Shown here piece by piece: positions 35,516 to 46,835 of a stretch of DNA of 64,000 nt (positions are counted from its first letter, which is position 1; every line of letters starts with the position of its first letter). The notes under the pieces were generated by a model that worked only from the letters and a program-made list of their open reading frames with translations, was not told the DNA's origin and did not search any database. This stretch comes from Anticarsia gemmatalis (taxonomy: Eukaryota; Arthropoda; Insecta; Lepidoptera; Erebidae), in the NCBI RefSeq assembly GCF_050436995.1, contig NC_134776.1, forward strand, positions 17,153,001 through 17,217,000, read 5' to 3'. Both the position numbers and the translations under genes were made by a program.

Positions 35516-36794
35516 ATCTTAACAATTCTAAAGAATTAAAATTCAGTGCCGACATCCAAAATTTTTAATAAGTTTTGCATAGCTTTAAATATTTTGGTAT
35601 TTTCTCAGTTGCAAGTTTAGTCAATTTTCGATCACAACCAGAATAACTTGCGCCGAAAATAAACGAAGCTAAGGGCGATGCATGTTCGCGTCAATGTCCA
35701 CACGGTAGTGTGTTGCTAAATCTACGTTTTGTGATAAAAAAAAATTATAACTACCCTGTGGTTCTAAATTTTTCTTTCCATGTAAGCACAGTAACATTAA
35801 GTGACTAGAAAACAGTAGGTTATCGAACTGGGAACTTAGGATTAAGTGACAATCGCTGCACAGATTTTATACTTCCGTTTACTCTCTCCGGGAGGCGCAG
35901 TAACGCGTACAACGCCATTTTCCCAGTTATCAGTTGTTCACTTAGATCACACACTGAAACTCATTTCTGTGTCCACGTATCACTGTTTAAACCAGGCTAA
36001 TTCGTTTAAACACTCCCGGTCCATTTCGAGTGAACTAAAAATCTTTTAGAACTGATTAATTCAATATATCCGGCTTATTAGTAGCAGCTAAAACTGGGTC
36101 CATGTAAAAGCATCGGTTGAAATGGATGAAGTTAATTGTAACACAAACAAACTAGCCATCTGCTGTGTAAATTTCAATCTACTTTTCGAATAAAATGTAT
36201 TGTATTCTAGATCTGATTAATTAAATATATCACGCTAATCAGTTGGAGCCACATATTCACAGAAGCAACGGGTGAAATTGATGAAGGTAATTGTACTCCA
36301 AACAAAACGGAAATCAGGTGTTCAGACTTTTAGAAACGAATGGGGGATTTGATCAGGATATTGCTAACATGTTATGAAACTCAGAAGAGGAATGAGAAAC
36401 TAAGAAACTTGCGCAAAGCAAACACGAGTGTTTCCTTAATCATTTAACGCAGTTTCGAGCAAATATTACCTCCAAAATAAGATTTTGGTAACCTATTTCT
36501 AGAAATATAATAATTTCAAAAATAATTAGAAACATGATTTTGATACTAGGATTTTAATACTGCCTGATTCACTCATTAACGAGTTTCACTCGCTATATTC
36601 TGAGACTAGTTTATACAGCGCGATGTCATAATATCGCGATGGTAGATTTTACAGCAGTAAGTGGACCATTTAGTGCGATCATCTCGAACTTCTGTCATTG
36701 GATCTCATTCAAAAATATTTAGAGCAGATATTTATTCGGTAAACAAAAACATCAAGATTTCTTATACGTAATATCTCAGGCCCTTATCTCTACA
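35516..36794. other. AT-rich intergenic sequence
   Basis: Two loosely similar segments near 36050-36130 and 36205-36290 (each with GATTAATT.AATATATC followed by GGTGAAAT or GGTTGAAAT and GATGAAG) suggest an old local duplication. No gene was recognised. Confidence 0.35.
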
Positions 36795-36890
36795 AAAAGG
36801 GCGGCAATCTCGGCCATCAACAATGGTTTACGCAACCAGTTGCGAAAGGGCCGTGAGTTCGAATCTCAGCGGAAACAATGCATGGATGAG
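36795..36890 (+). mobile_element. degenerate tRNA-derived SINE fragment
   Basis: GTGAGTTCGAATCTCAGCGG is a good Pol III box B with the usual SINE continuation GGAAACAATG. The box A side (GGTTTACGCAACCAGTTG) is worn. Confidence 0.45.
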
Positions 36891-38454
36891 CTTAATTATA
36901 CACCTCGTATTGAGTGTGATGTTATTAACTACGTATTTTACTTAGAAACAGATATTTTACGTAAGCGGCAAGAAATGAGTTTAAGTTAACGAGTGATACA
37001 AACTGGGCTTGTAAAAAAATATTTGGATTTGATTTTACATATTTTAAGTTCTAATACTGCATTGATAAATGGTGCATTTCGAATTTCATGTTTGAGTGAT
37101 CAAATTATTTGTGAAAAGGGGATCAAAACTTTCAAATGTTTTCGTGAGGTTTTGTCAATTAGCTGAATCTGTACTAAACGAAACATACACAGCAATCCCG
37201 TGATTTGCGATTCAGAATCACGGATAGCTTGCCCTTCAACTTTGCTTTTTGGATCGTGGCGCGGCACGTGTCTACCAACTTGAACGCGATCGGAGCGCGG
37301 CGGATAGTTTGGTGTGGAGCGTGGACCCGGCTACTGAGATTTTTCTATGAGGCTTATTGTTGGCGAAAAATAAACTTTGTGTTTAATTTTTTTCTCTTTC
37401 TTCTTCAATTCGGAGGTCTCGAGTAACAAAATGAAGATCTTCGTGAAATCAGGACATAACTACGTTTTAGTAATTTAAAATAGTCCTTGCACCTAGATTT
37501 TGAAATCTTAGTGACACGCACTAGGCAAATCTCCACCACTTTATCTTCCAAAAAGGGTACCTAAATCTCTATCTTAAGATTCAGCCCATTGTTCAAGGTT
37601 TCAAAATTCTAAGTTTTTGTGAATAGTTAGTTAAGTTACACGTTTACACTTTTACATTGCGCTCACGGTGAATTGTTAAATTTCTTACAGCTAAAGGTGG
37701 AAAGAAAGCAGCGTAAGGAGATAAAAACTAAAAAAAACATCACCAAAGTTCACATACTGGCCGATGGGTAACTAAAAGTTAAAATTCGTACAATGCAAAA
37801 TTATTACCCCGAAACTGCATCAAAAAATTATAACAAATTTCCGAGATTCCCTCAAATAGTCGTACTCAATTTTCTTGTTTGTGCAAAAGTCATGATTCAA
37901 TTAAATAAACATGTAAAACTCTCGTGGAAGCTGCAACAAGTAAACGATTCGGTGTGTTCATAAAGTCGTGGATGTTCGGACTTGTCGCTACACTGATAGT
38001 ACAGCCGTAGTTATGTTGCGATATCGATCCATTCCTGGACGCCCAGCGAATGGACCTCGTTTGTAAACGGAATCACATACATGTAAATATTTGATAGAAA
38101 TTCTTTTTTAACCACTTTTTGTAGGAATCACTGCTAATCGTGGGGTTTCAAGTTCGATTTCTTCGAATGTGCTATTGGTATTTTCTTATTAGAGTTTGAT
38201 AACTTTTCGTATCATTCATAAGGGGGCGAGATTAATGTGACCAAGGTCTAGTCTATTTCAGATATTTGAAAAACTTAATAAGAATCGGACCTATTGCCTT
38301 CCTTCCAACTCAGCAGTTGCCAAAACCATAAACAAATTATTTACTATCTGTCCTTTTTAATTGTGATGTTAAAAGTCACCATCTAAAATCTTTGATTTAA
38401 AAAATATTAAGCAATGTATTATGTAATTGGGCCAACTTTGCTAAATTCAGTTCA
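36891..38454. other. AT-rich sequence with a GC-rich island at 37225-37345
   Basis: The island includes GGCGCGGCACGTGTC and CGGAGCGCGGCGGATAG within an open frame of 73 codons on the plus strand, with no domain or splice sites recognised. The remainder is featureless. Confidence 0.35.
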
Positions 38455-38540
38455 TAGTTCGCCGCTACTTATATCGATACCGTCAGGTGTCGAGAGTTCG
38501 ATTCCCTATGGAACAATTAGTTCTGAGTAGACAGAATTAT
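38455..38540 (+). mobile_element. degenerate tRNA-derived SINE fragment
   Basis: GAGAGTTCGATTCCCTATGG is a clear box B followed by GGAACAATTAGTTCTGAG, the usual start of a lepidopteran SINE body. The box A region is poor. Confidence 0.5.
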
Positions 38541-39496
38541 CAGGTGGAATTACAATTTTGCTTGTAGTGCTCTCGCAAGAAAAAGAAACATTCTGCGAAA
38601 GTTAATTTAATATCTGAGTTTTCATTTGATTTGATGATCTTATATGAAAAAAAACAGATTAAAGTATGGTTGCTATAAGTTCCTGTAATAAAAGTATGTA
38701 AGCTTGATTACCAATTGAAAAAATCTTCCCCCATAACTAAATATGTCACGCGGAAATTCCAATGGTACTGTGTAGAAAAAAACCTTCGCTAATCTGGTGA
38801 CCGAATATCAGGAAACTTTATCATCGAGAATGAATAATCACTGAAACGCCTACAGCTGACATAGAATTAAGTCCGGTATTTACTCGGTTACAGCACGAGT
38901 TTCAATTAGCTACGCTGTAAACGACATTAAAGCTGGAGACCGAGACCCGATTTTCTGTTAATACGGGTGTGATGCTGAACCGTGCGTGAAATAGTTCACC
39001 GCTGGCCGAGATACATATATCAGAGTATTTCCGGACGCGACCGCGATAAGTGCATTATGAGATTCTAAGTCTGGCGCTTCATATTTTGAGGTACATTTCG
39101 AGTTTCCGACTGATTGGGGCGAATTAATGTCGAAGTTTTCGTCAGCCCTTCATCGATGTCAATATGAAGTTTTGCTAACTTAAGAATGACTAAAAACTTT
39201 TACTCAAACATGTAATAAATCTGTAGAGAGGTAAATTCTGTGCATTTAATATGTTGAAAAATACCAATGGGAGACGTTAAGTAACGGATACTGATACCGA
39301 ATCTGCATTTTGACGAATTTGTGTCTGTCTGTTGGATAATTTCCTCAATCAGATTTTATTAATAGATATGGAAAATTTTCTTCTTAAGCAGGTATATGGA
39401 TGAACGGAAATTATCAAAATTATATTTTCTGAAATATTTTTATAGCTGTTTTTCTTCCACTTATTGTATTTTTATTAAGTCTATGACTATTAGACA
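38541..39496. other. intergenic sequence with a balanced-composition block
   Basis: From about 38850 to 39150 the base composition is balanced and CpG-containing (CGGACGCGACCGCGATAAG), with no long open frame and no repeat recognised. It could be a regulatory element 10.8 kb upstream of the TATA promoter, or an old insertion. Confidence 0.3.
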
Positions 39497-39535
39497 AAGC
39501 TTTTTCAATATGTATCGTACATGTTGAAAAAGCTT
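39497..39535. repeat. 16-bp inverted repeat (hairpin)
   Basis: AAGCTTTTTCAATATG and the complement of CATGTTGAAAAAGCTT match at 15 of 16 positions, around a 7-nt loop (TATCGTA). Confidence 0.8.
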
Positions 39536-40072
39536 AGTCTGAGTGTTATTGCTCAAGAGTTGAACAAACAAAACACTTAACTTATTTTATATGAAAGTAT
39601 AATATATAATTGTATGCAAAAGACACATAGATATTTATTCGAGAGTGCGAGTAGAACAATTTTCTTAGCTCATAAAATAATATTGACACACTATAAAAGT
39701 AAAGATACGGATGGGATCTCACTTCGAAACAAATATGAAGACTTAAAAACAGTAAAAAAAATATGATGTGGTATGTAAGGGTTTGCATGATAGTACTTAT
39801 GTTGTTTGGATTTTTGAGAATGACATGAAGATTTTGAATTTCTGTTAGTGAGTAGGTACCTACTGAAGAAAACATTGGCAAAAAAATACTGGTTGGAGAA
39901 AGGTTATGCCCGCTAAAATTAGGTCGGCAGTAACGCTGCGGTTCTTAGCTACAGGAGAAAGTTATTCCAGCCTTGGAGAACTGTTTAAAATTTCACCACA
40001 ACTTCTTTCCTCACTGATTCCTGAAGTCTGTTAAGCACTAACAAAACTTCAAATTAAGCTAAATATTTATTA
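39536..40072. other. AT-rich intergenic sequence
   Basis: Nothing recognised. The minus-strand open frame at 39582-39881 is AT-driven. Confidence 0.4.
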
Positions 40073-40303
40073 CTAGCTGACCCGCGCAATTTTCCCCGTT
40101 TTTGTAACATTTTTTGTTGCTACTCTTCTCCTATTAGTCGTACCGTGATGATATATAGCCTATAACCTTCCTTGATAAATAGGCTATCTAACACTGAAAG
40201 AATTTTTCAAATCGGACCAGTAGTTCCTGAGATTAGCGCGTTCAAACAAACAAACAAACAAACAAACAAACAAACTCTTCAGCTTTATAATATTAGTATA
40301 GAT
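40073..40303 (+). mobile_element. dispersed retroposon copy (CTAGCTGACC...TATTAGTATAGAT family)
   Basis: Starts CTAGCTGACCCGCGCAA and ends with an (AAAC)n run, then CTCTTCAGCTTTATAATATT and AGTATAGAT. The stretch between the GCGCAA head and the TTTTCCCCGTTTTTGTAAC block is deleted. The family is very common in Lepidoptera. It probably represents the 3' end of an RTE-like LINE or a SINE that uses it, but that assignment is from memory. Confidence 0.85.
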
Positions 40304-41596
40304 ATGACTCATTCTTGATAGTCACATAGAAGCTCACTCACAGGGATATGTAGAAGGGAAGCTAGAGAACACCATAACTATAACACCATAACATAATATA
40401 AAATAGATTTTGGCCGATTCTCAAACTTCTCAATATAATTACAAATTTTCATGCGATTCGGTCAAGCCGTTTCTGAGGAGTACGGGAACGAGAATATAAT
40501 AATATGATTAAAAGTCACGTGGTAATATTAAGTACCTATCTCAATGTTTAATCATAACTATATTGTTACAACTATCACGCCAATAAAGATTTAAAACGTG
40601 TCGCATACCAATTCTTCTGGTGCCTGATATAAAAATAAACCTAAACTCTTATTTAACATTGCTATTGTGCTTGAGTAGGCGTTAAGTCAATCGTATTATA
40701 CCGGTAGCCTACAACTAGAGCTAATCATCATCTTAAGAAAAAATGCCTGTAGTTTTCAGTGACTAAAATTGTTATAAATTTACAAAGCTCCTTTAAAGAT
40801 TATTTTTATTTGGTTTACTAGTCTGTTTTTTTACCTTTACGAATGACGATTGCGCATTTAATGTATCCTAACTTATTTTTAGTAAACGAGGTGTCCATTT
40901 AATACAAAAGTTAGTGATGGTTGAGATTTTAAAACTTACGATGAAAGTATTGCCGCGTATTATAAAGTATTGGAGCGAACTTGTAAATTCACGAGAGTTT
41001 TCAAGTTCGCAGATGGGCGATGCGGGTGGCACTAATCTGAATTCTCGGTGAATGGTGAAAATATTAAATGTCGGTCAGACGGCCACTTTACAGAAAGTAT
41101 TCCTTTAAGCTAAGGATCGTAAGGAAAGATATTTATACTAAGATTGTTATACAAATACATTTTTATCTAGGTTAGTATATACAATTCCTTAGACGGTAAG
41201 AATCCATCACTATATCGGTAATTTAAATCGTAATACAAGTCAAAAATGTCTACAAACGTATCCCTTATTTTCTGCAACGCAACTATCCTTTCACCATATA
41301 TTTTTAATTAAAAACCTTTTAAGCAATATCTTATTTCCAACGCCATAATGGTCTATTGTCTTCGGTTGTCCTGTTAATGTAATGGACACTTTATCCCTTT
41401 ATCTAGAAAAGAAAAGCTTTGACGTAAATACTAAGGTGTTATAGGTGAAGCAAAGGTTGCTGTATAATGCTCCTTACTCACTAACGGTGTTACTCGATCT
41501 AGTTAACTTAAACCTTGTTTGATCTTTCGTCGACACATTTTGCATTAATCTGTCCAGCCATAGTTGTTTAACTATAATTTTGAACACGGTAAAACT
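40304..41596. other. AT-rich intergenic sequence
   Basis: No other feature recognised. Confidence 0.4.
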
Positions 41597-41641
41597 GAAA
41601 CAGAAAACAACAAAAAATGGGATTTTGTTGTTTTCTGTTTC
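41597..41641. repeat. perfect 19-bp inverted repeat (hairpin)
   Basis: GAAACAGAAAACAACAAAA (41597-41615) and its exact complement (41623-41641) flank AATGGGA. One arm is almost pure purine/C and the other is its mirror. The stem is too short for a canonical pre-miRNA, but its perfection suggests recent origin or constraint. Confidence 0.9.
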
Positions 41642-41815
41642 TTTGTTTTTAGTACAAGTATCTTTTAAATAATATTTTTTACTATTTGAACAATTGTAAT
41701 ATTCTTTGACTTACGTTTATAAGTAAAGTTGTCTACAATGTTGCTAAGTTGGATGAAAATATTGAAATTAATTGGTCTAACTATGTTGGAGGTAAATCCA
41801 AATAATAATGAATTA

Positions 41816-41905
41816 TAATAAATTTAACCCATTAATGTCCCACTGTTGGACAAGGGTCTCCTCCCGTAATGAAGGACAGATTTCCCCAACCCACTTCTGG
41901 CCAAA
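41816..41905 (-). mobile_element. LINE 3'-tail fragment
   Basis: Contains AATTTAACCCATTAATGTCC, then CACTGTTGGACAAGGGTCTC and CCCCAACCCACTTCTGGCC. It is a diverged and internally shortened copy of the family at 12946-13078. Confidence 0.65.
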
Positions 41906-42285
41906 CCAAATAATACTTACATAAAATAACTTAAATGTACTAACCAGCCGTAAGGGTGGAATATAGTTTCATGGGGAGCGATCGATAATTGATTGTACAG
42001 TGGAGAAGCACCCTAATAATGTTGTTTTCAAAAGAAAATATCTCTAATGGGTGTTTATAATAGATTTCTTTGTAATCCGTAAATGCACGTTGACAATGAA
42101 GATCAGGTTTCTTATTGACCACTGAGTCGTCTGCTACCTGAAGGGCGAGATGAAGGTTATAGAGAAATAAAGTAGGCGAAAGGGATTCTATTCTAACTTT
42201 GGTTCATACGTGCTAAGTCATATTTTAATCACAGTAATATTTGACAATAGTTGTGTCAGAGTCAGTAAATAGTTTTATACAATAA
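41906..42285. other. AT-rich intergenic sequence
   Basis: Nothing recognised. Confidence 0.4.
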
Positions 42286-42387
42286 AAAAATGTGGGGCAT
42301 GCAAAGTCCCCAACCCGCACTTGGCCAGCGTGGTGGACTCAAGGCCTAGCCCCTCCCCTTCATTTGGGCGGAGACGGGTTAAAAAAA
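42286..42387 (+). mobile_element. LINE 3'-tail fragment, opposite orientation
   Basis: Reads GGGGCATGCAAAGTCCCC, ACCCGCACTTGGCCAGCG and GGACTCAAGGCCTAGCCCC, and ends GGGTTAAAAAAAAA. It is the only copy of this family in the window on this strand, and it shows the A-rich tail directly, which supports the orientation assigned to the others. Confidence 0.75.
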
Positions 42388-42999
42388 AACTAAGCAAGCT
42401 TTTTTTTAAAATGCATTCATTCAATATATTATTTAAATGGATCCAAAACCACGACGACGGATATTTATTGTAAAGTACTTCTTAAATCATCTTTATCAGT
42501 GTAATGTATAAGACGAAGGAAGGACGATGTAGGGGGAAACGACGAAATAAGCTTCATTTAAACATTTTGTTTATCTTTGTAATTGAAATATGTGTGTGTA
42601 ATGTTAAATGTGTAAGGTTTCTAATCAATCAATCTCAGTTTACTCGAGACATCTATTTCGTAACCCGAAACTCTAATAATTTTACTAGTGATTGCTGTCC
42701 ACACTTTTTCTAACTACTTTCAATAAACGAATGTTACACAGGTCTAAAAACTGAAATGAAAGCGGCTTATGCCTTTGTGTCATAGATTTAAATTAATATC
42801 TCTCTATTGAGTCGATCAAAATAGTTTGGTAATGAAATGTGTATAATACCCTTGACGATAGATATACAAAGTGCAGCTGTATGAAGTTATTACATTGCTC
42901 AATTCGTTTAGGGGTTTAAAAATTTCCGGACTAGCTAGCTTCAATGAAATTTTGGTGATTGGAAATGTTTTCCAATCAATTCTGTGGACATTAATTATA
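42388..42999. other. AT-rich intergenic sequence
   Basis: Nothing recognised. The 69-codon frame at 42504-42713 lacks motifs. Confidence 0.4.
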
Positions 43000-43175
43000 A
43001 TAACGTCTGTCTACCGTTTCGCTGGGCGCTGACTAGCCCCCCCCCCCCCCCGCGACTGGAACTAATGTAGTGTATGTATTGTGTGTATGTTAGAGATTGC
43101 TGCGTTTCTATACGTGATGATTCGTCATTGACTTTCTGTTTGTAACGTAACATAGGTGTAAATAAAAAAAAAAAA
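43000..43175 (+). mobile_element. possible poly(A)-tailed retroposed fragment with C run
   Basis: A GC-rich patch (CGCTGGGCGCTGACTAG, then about 15 C) is followed by CGCGACTGGAACTAATG and, about 110 nt on, GTGTAAATAAAAAAAAAAA. A sequence ending in AATAAA plus a poly(A) run looks like the 3' end of a retroposed transcript. No target duplication was identified. Confidence 0.3.
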
Positions 43176-43285
43176 TAGGCGAGATTTTTTTGAAATCCTG
43201 AGTTTAGTTTAATAAGAAATGTTACCTATGCTATTTTAAACTTGCCTTCTAAACCTGTGTACTTCTAAATATGTAACTGTATAAA

Positions 43286-43385
43286 ATCTATACTAATATT
43301 ATAAAGCTGAAAAGTTTGTTTGTTTGTTTGCTTGAACGTGCTAATCTCAGGAACTACTGGTCCGATTTGAAATTCTTTCTTTCTT
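43286..43385 (-). mobile_element. truncated retroposon copy, head-to-head with the next
   Basis: ATCTATACTAATATTATAAA and AAGCTGAAAAGTTTGTTTG start a copy in the minus direction. It breaks off after CTGGTCCGATTTGAAA into a TTTC microsatellite. Confidence 0.75.
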
Positions 43386-43415
43386 TCTTAATAGAAAGCT
43401 CCATCTTAATATACA

Positions 43416-43718
43416 CTAGCTGACCCGCGCAACTTCGCTTGCGTCACATAAGAGAGGATGGGTCAAAATTTTCCCCGTTTTTGTAACATTTTTCACTGGT
43501 TCTCTGCTCCTATTGGTAGTAGCGTGATGATATATAGCCTATAACCTTCCTCGATAAATGGACTATCTAACACAGAAAGATTTTTTCAAATGGGACCCGT
43601 AGTTCCTGAGATTAGCGCGTTCAAACAAACAAACAAACAAACAAACAAACGAACAAACAAACAAACGAACAATCAAACAAACAAACAAACTATTCAGCTT
43701 TATAATATTAGTATAGAT
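43416..43718 (+). mobile_element. full-looking retroposon copy
   Basis: Runs from CTAGCTGACCCGCGCAAC through CTTGCGTCACATAAGAGAGG and TTTTCCCCGTTTTTGTAAC to a long (AAAC)n tract with CGAAC interruptions, ending at TATTAGTATAGAT. It is one of the most complete copies of the family here. A mariner-type MITE begins 2 bp after its end. Confidence 0.9.
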
Positions 43719-43720
43719 TA

Positions 43721-43927
43721 GGTCGGGGAAAAAGTCTTTTCGCATTATAGTATGTATGAACTTGTAATATCTTTGGCTTCAAGAATCACAAATGAGTACA
43801 CGGTTCATTAGGTTTGTTTCAGTGAGATCGTTAAGTACCCAAATATAGAGCTTTTTTGTGAAGAGAAAATATTTTGTAACAAGTTCATACATACCTACTA
43901 TAATGCGAAAAGACTTTTTCCCCGACC
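43721..43927. mobile_element. mariner-type MITE with TA duplication (copy 1)
   Basis: A 207-bp element between TA dinucleotides (43719-43720 and 43928-43929). Both ends read GGTCGGGGAAAAAGTCTTTT and CGCATTATAGTA inward, and the inverted repeat continues to about 50 bp (TATGTATGAACTTGT) with a 4-nt indel. TA target sites and these ends fit a Tc1/mariner derivative. No transposase is encoded; open frames crossing it are shadows. Confidence 0.88.
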
Positions 43928-43929
43928 TA

Positions 43930-46039
43930 ATAATGTTGACTTGTAGCTCAATATTCCTGTATTCGACGCGCGGTAACCACCACACAGAAAATTTCGAGAT
44001 AATTTCAGCTCAGCTTTATTCTAACATCCAGCGGTCACTACTCACTACTACTATTGTGTTTTTAACGAATTTTGGCATAAAAAGGCAAAAATGTCGTTTT
44101 ATTAAAATGTCATCTGCAATAACAATACACCAGACAGATTATTTTGGGTAGTATAAAATAAACGAGAAAATTTCGTTGTAAAATCAATTTTCAGTAGAAA
44201 ATAGTGTGCTGTATTGTTTGCATATGCAATTGTACTAGTTAATGGAATCGGAGTCCTTTGTCGACAACAAAATATAATATCCATTATTTTGATATGGCTT
44301 TATTTTAATCAATGGTATTACACGGTTTTGTCTGTGGATCAGCCGCAACACAAAGGTTTTTCCAATCCCATTGACAAATTTTCCAAAAGCCGGCTTTATT
44401 GATACCCAAAAACACAAATTAATATATTTTATTGAAATTGACAAAAGCAACACCTGTATAGGGGGAGCGTCGAAAGAACAATGCAAAACCAGTTACATTG
44501 ATCTGAATTTATTTATACGTCCATGAGACTAAATACGGCTATAAAATCAACGTATCAATAATATATCTTATAAAGTATATCTTATAAAATCAAAAAGGTT
44601 AAGTTTCTCGACTTTCTCGTAGTCTAAACAATATCTAATGTAGCCTAAACAAGCTAAACAGTGGTTTCATATTACGATCGAGTAACAAGAAATGTTGTGT
44701 ATAAAATTATCTACTTAGTAGTAATTGGTAAATAAACAATTTCAAATATCAAATTCTCGATACCAAATCGATATAGCACCAAGGACAGGAAATCGAGCTT
44801 CTGGTTCAGACTTCTTGGTAGCCGTCAGTTTGATTTATGTAGTCTATTTATACAGGCTCCATGACACGGTACGTGGAAGTCTACGCCTACACTTGAAACA
44901 AGGCCTGCATCAGCCTCTATCAATGCCGCCTTTGACTAAGTGCTAGGCAATGTGACACGCCACATAGAATGTCACGGAAAATGCATGCAGTGGTAACTGC
45001 TCGGTGTGCCGATACCCTGCTTCACTGAAATATTTAAAACATTTTTCAAAAGATAATATTGGCATTTCTGCTTTATACCATATATTTAAACAGAAATGTG
45101 CACACAAATATTTAAAATGTATTGACAATTTTCGAGATATTTATACCTACCGAAATATTTAATATGATTTTTGACTTGCAATTATAGCAATAAAATGTAC
45201 GTTTGCGCCGCGGTTTATCCGATATTTTATTTATTCAAGCCGCTAGGCGACATCAAAATGAGTTTATTAAAGGCAGATAATGTTATAATAAAATGAACGA
45301 TGTTAAAATGATGTCCACCGTTTTCAGTCATTTCAGTTAAATATAGCTACAGTCTGGTCGAGGTATACACATTTCGGTACTCACAAGTGTTTTGATGCTA
45401 ATATTAGAAACGTTGCCATCTCTTTTCTCATCGGTTTAGTAAATATAATAAAATTATTATTCTTTACAAAAGTGGAGTGAGTAGTGGTAGTAGTAGAGTA
45501 AGGCCCGGTTTTCCCACTTATCAGATAGTTTATAAGACAGAATTTCGGCAGTTGTTTTCACACATTTGATATCACTTTATCAATAGAACAATTTTACCGG
45601 CACTTTTTCATAAGCCTTGGAACAATACATTTTCATTTTAAAGGTATATTAAACAAGCAGCTTATTACATAAGTTCTTCTAATAAAGCACTTCATAATAT
45701 TTCCGAGTATCGAAACAAAGCCTTTTTAATCTTGATGCAACAACCGAGCTTATTCTCATAATGATATCCGTTTCAAGTGGCGACGATGGCCGGCTTAAAC
45801 GATCATGGGTTTTAATTCCGACTCTTCAAGATTGTTTGAGATTTTCATACAATTATCGCTAATTGCTTGTTTGTAATTTTATGCAGAATTAACCGATAAA
45901 CAGCTGTAGATTTTTTAATCCTGATGGTATTGGAAAATGGTCTAATTCATTTTTTACACTAACTGTCTGTACTCTCTTTAATGATATAATAACTGCTTTA
46001 AGAGCTTTTAAAAAAGATTTATAATTAAAAATTACTAAT
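43930..46039. other. AT-rich intergenic sequence
   Basis: A more balanced open patch at 44760-44950 on the plus strand (74 codons, no motif, no splice sites) and a worn box-B-like word near 45810 are the only things noted. Confidence 0.35.
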
Positions 46040-46350
46040 TAAGGTGTCTTATTCGGCTCACTGGAAATTAAAGGCTTACTACACATATTTATATTCGTTT
46101 CGGCAGCCGGCGCGGCGAAACCTAATACGTGTAGATGAATGTTCAGAAAAAATGCCGCTTGACATCCACGCGCAAAGTTCGTAAAGTAAGAAACTGAATT
46201 GTCGCGATTTGACTCGAAGGATCGATTCGACAAGTCCAATAAGTGCAGTAATTACTTCGATTCGGTTTTGTTGTTTGATAAATACTGCCGAACCGAACGT
46301 ACGAACCCAAATATGTGTATAGCGAGCGTAAGTTTCTGTGCCATTCAACG
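46040..46350. other. CpG-rich block
   Basis: Many CpGs (GGCAGCCGGCGCGGCGAAAC, ACGCGCAAAGTTCG, GAACCGAACGTACGAAC) in AT-rich surroundings, with two overlapping minus-strand frames of 66 and 89 codons and a donor-like GCGAGC|GTAAGT on the plus strand at its right end. No TATA box, domain or repeat family was recognised. It could be a non-coding first exon or an old element. Confidence 0.3.
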
Positions 46351-46694
46351 ATCTAAGATCTGCCTTCGACTATAATTTTCTATAACAGGTCCAATCTGCA
46401 CAATGCGCCGCTTCTTTGCCAGCTCCTCTAATAATTCATGAAAAAGTTTTCAAAACTTTTAAGTCTGGACAGCTGTAATCAATTTCTGTTTGTTGGATAT
46501 CGTCAATGTATATCCAGTCTTGAAACTCCTCAAGGACTAAAATTGTATAGCTATTTAGCTAACAACGTGGACTTACTCATTACTTATTACTCGGTTCCGA
46601 AATAAGAAAAGATGATAACTTGTCTCAAAAGTTAGTAGATCCTTGCCTAGAGATGCAAAAGACAAAATCAAAACGAACTGCAGCAAAACTATTA

Positions 46695-46833
46695 GGTCGG
46701 GGAAGAAGTAATTTCGTAGTAAAGTAATAAAATCTTTTCTCTACACAAAAAAACTCGATATTTGAGCACCTCACGAGCTCACTGAAAGAGAAGTTCATAC
46801 ATACTATAATGCGAAAAAACTTTTTCCCCGACC
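46695..46833. mobile_element. mariner-type MITE with TA duplication (copy 2)
   Basis: A 139-bp element between TA (46693-46694) and TA (46834-46835), with GGTCGGGGAAGAAGT at the left and the better preserved complement GGTCGGGGAAAAAGTTTTTT at the right. The interior shares CATACTATAATGCG and AAGTTCATACATAC with copy 1 but is shorter. Confidence 0.85.
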
Positions 46834-46835
46834 TA

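Noticed and set aside
41597..41641. A microRNA precursor
   Set aside because: The stem is 19 bp with a 7-nt loop and no extended lower stem, which is too small for a canonical pre-miRNA.
43563..43985. Frames rich in FVCLFVCLFVC
   Set aside because: They translate the (AAAC)n tract of a retroposon and the inverted arms of a mariner-type MITE.
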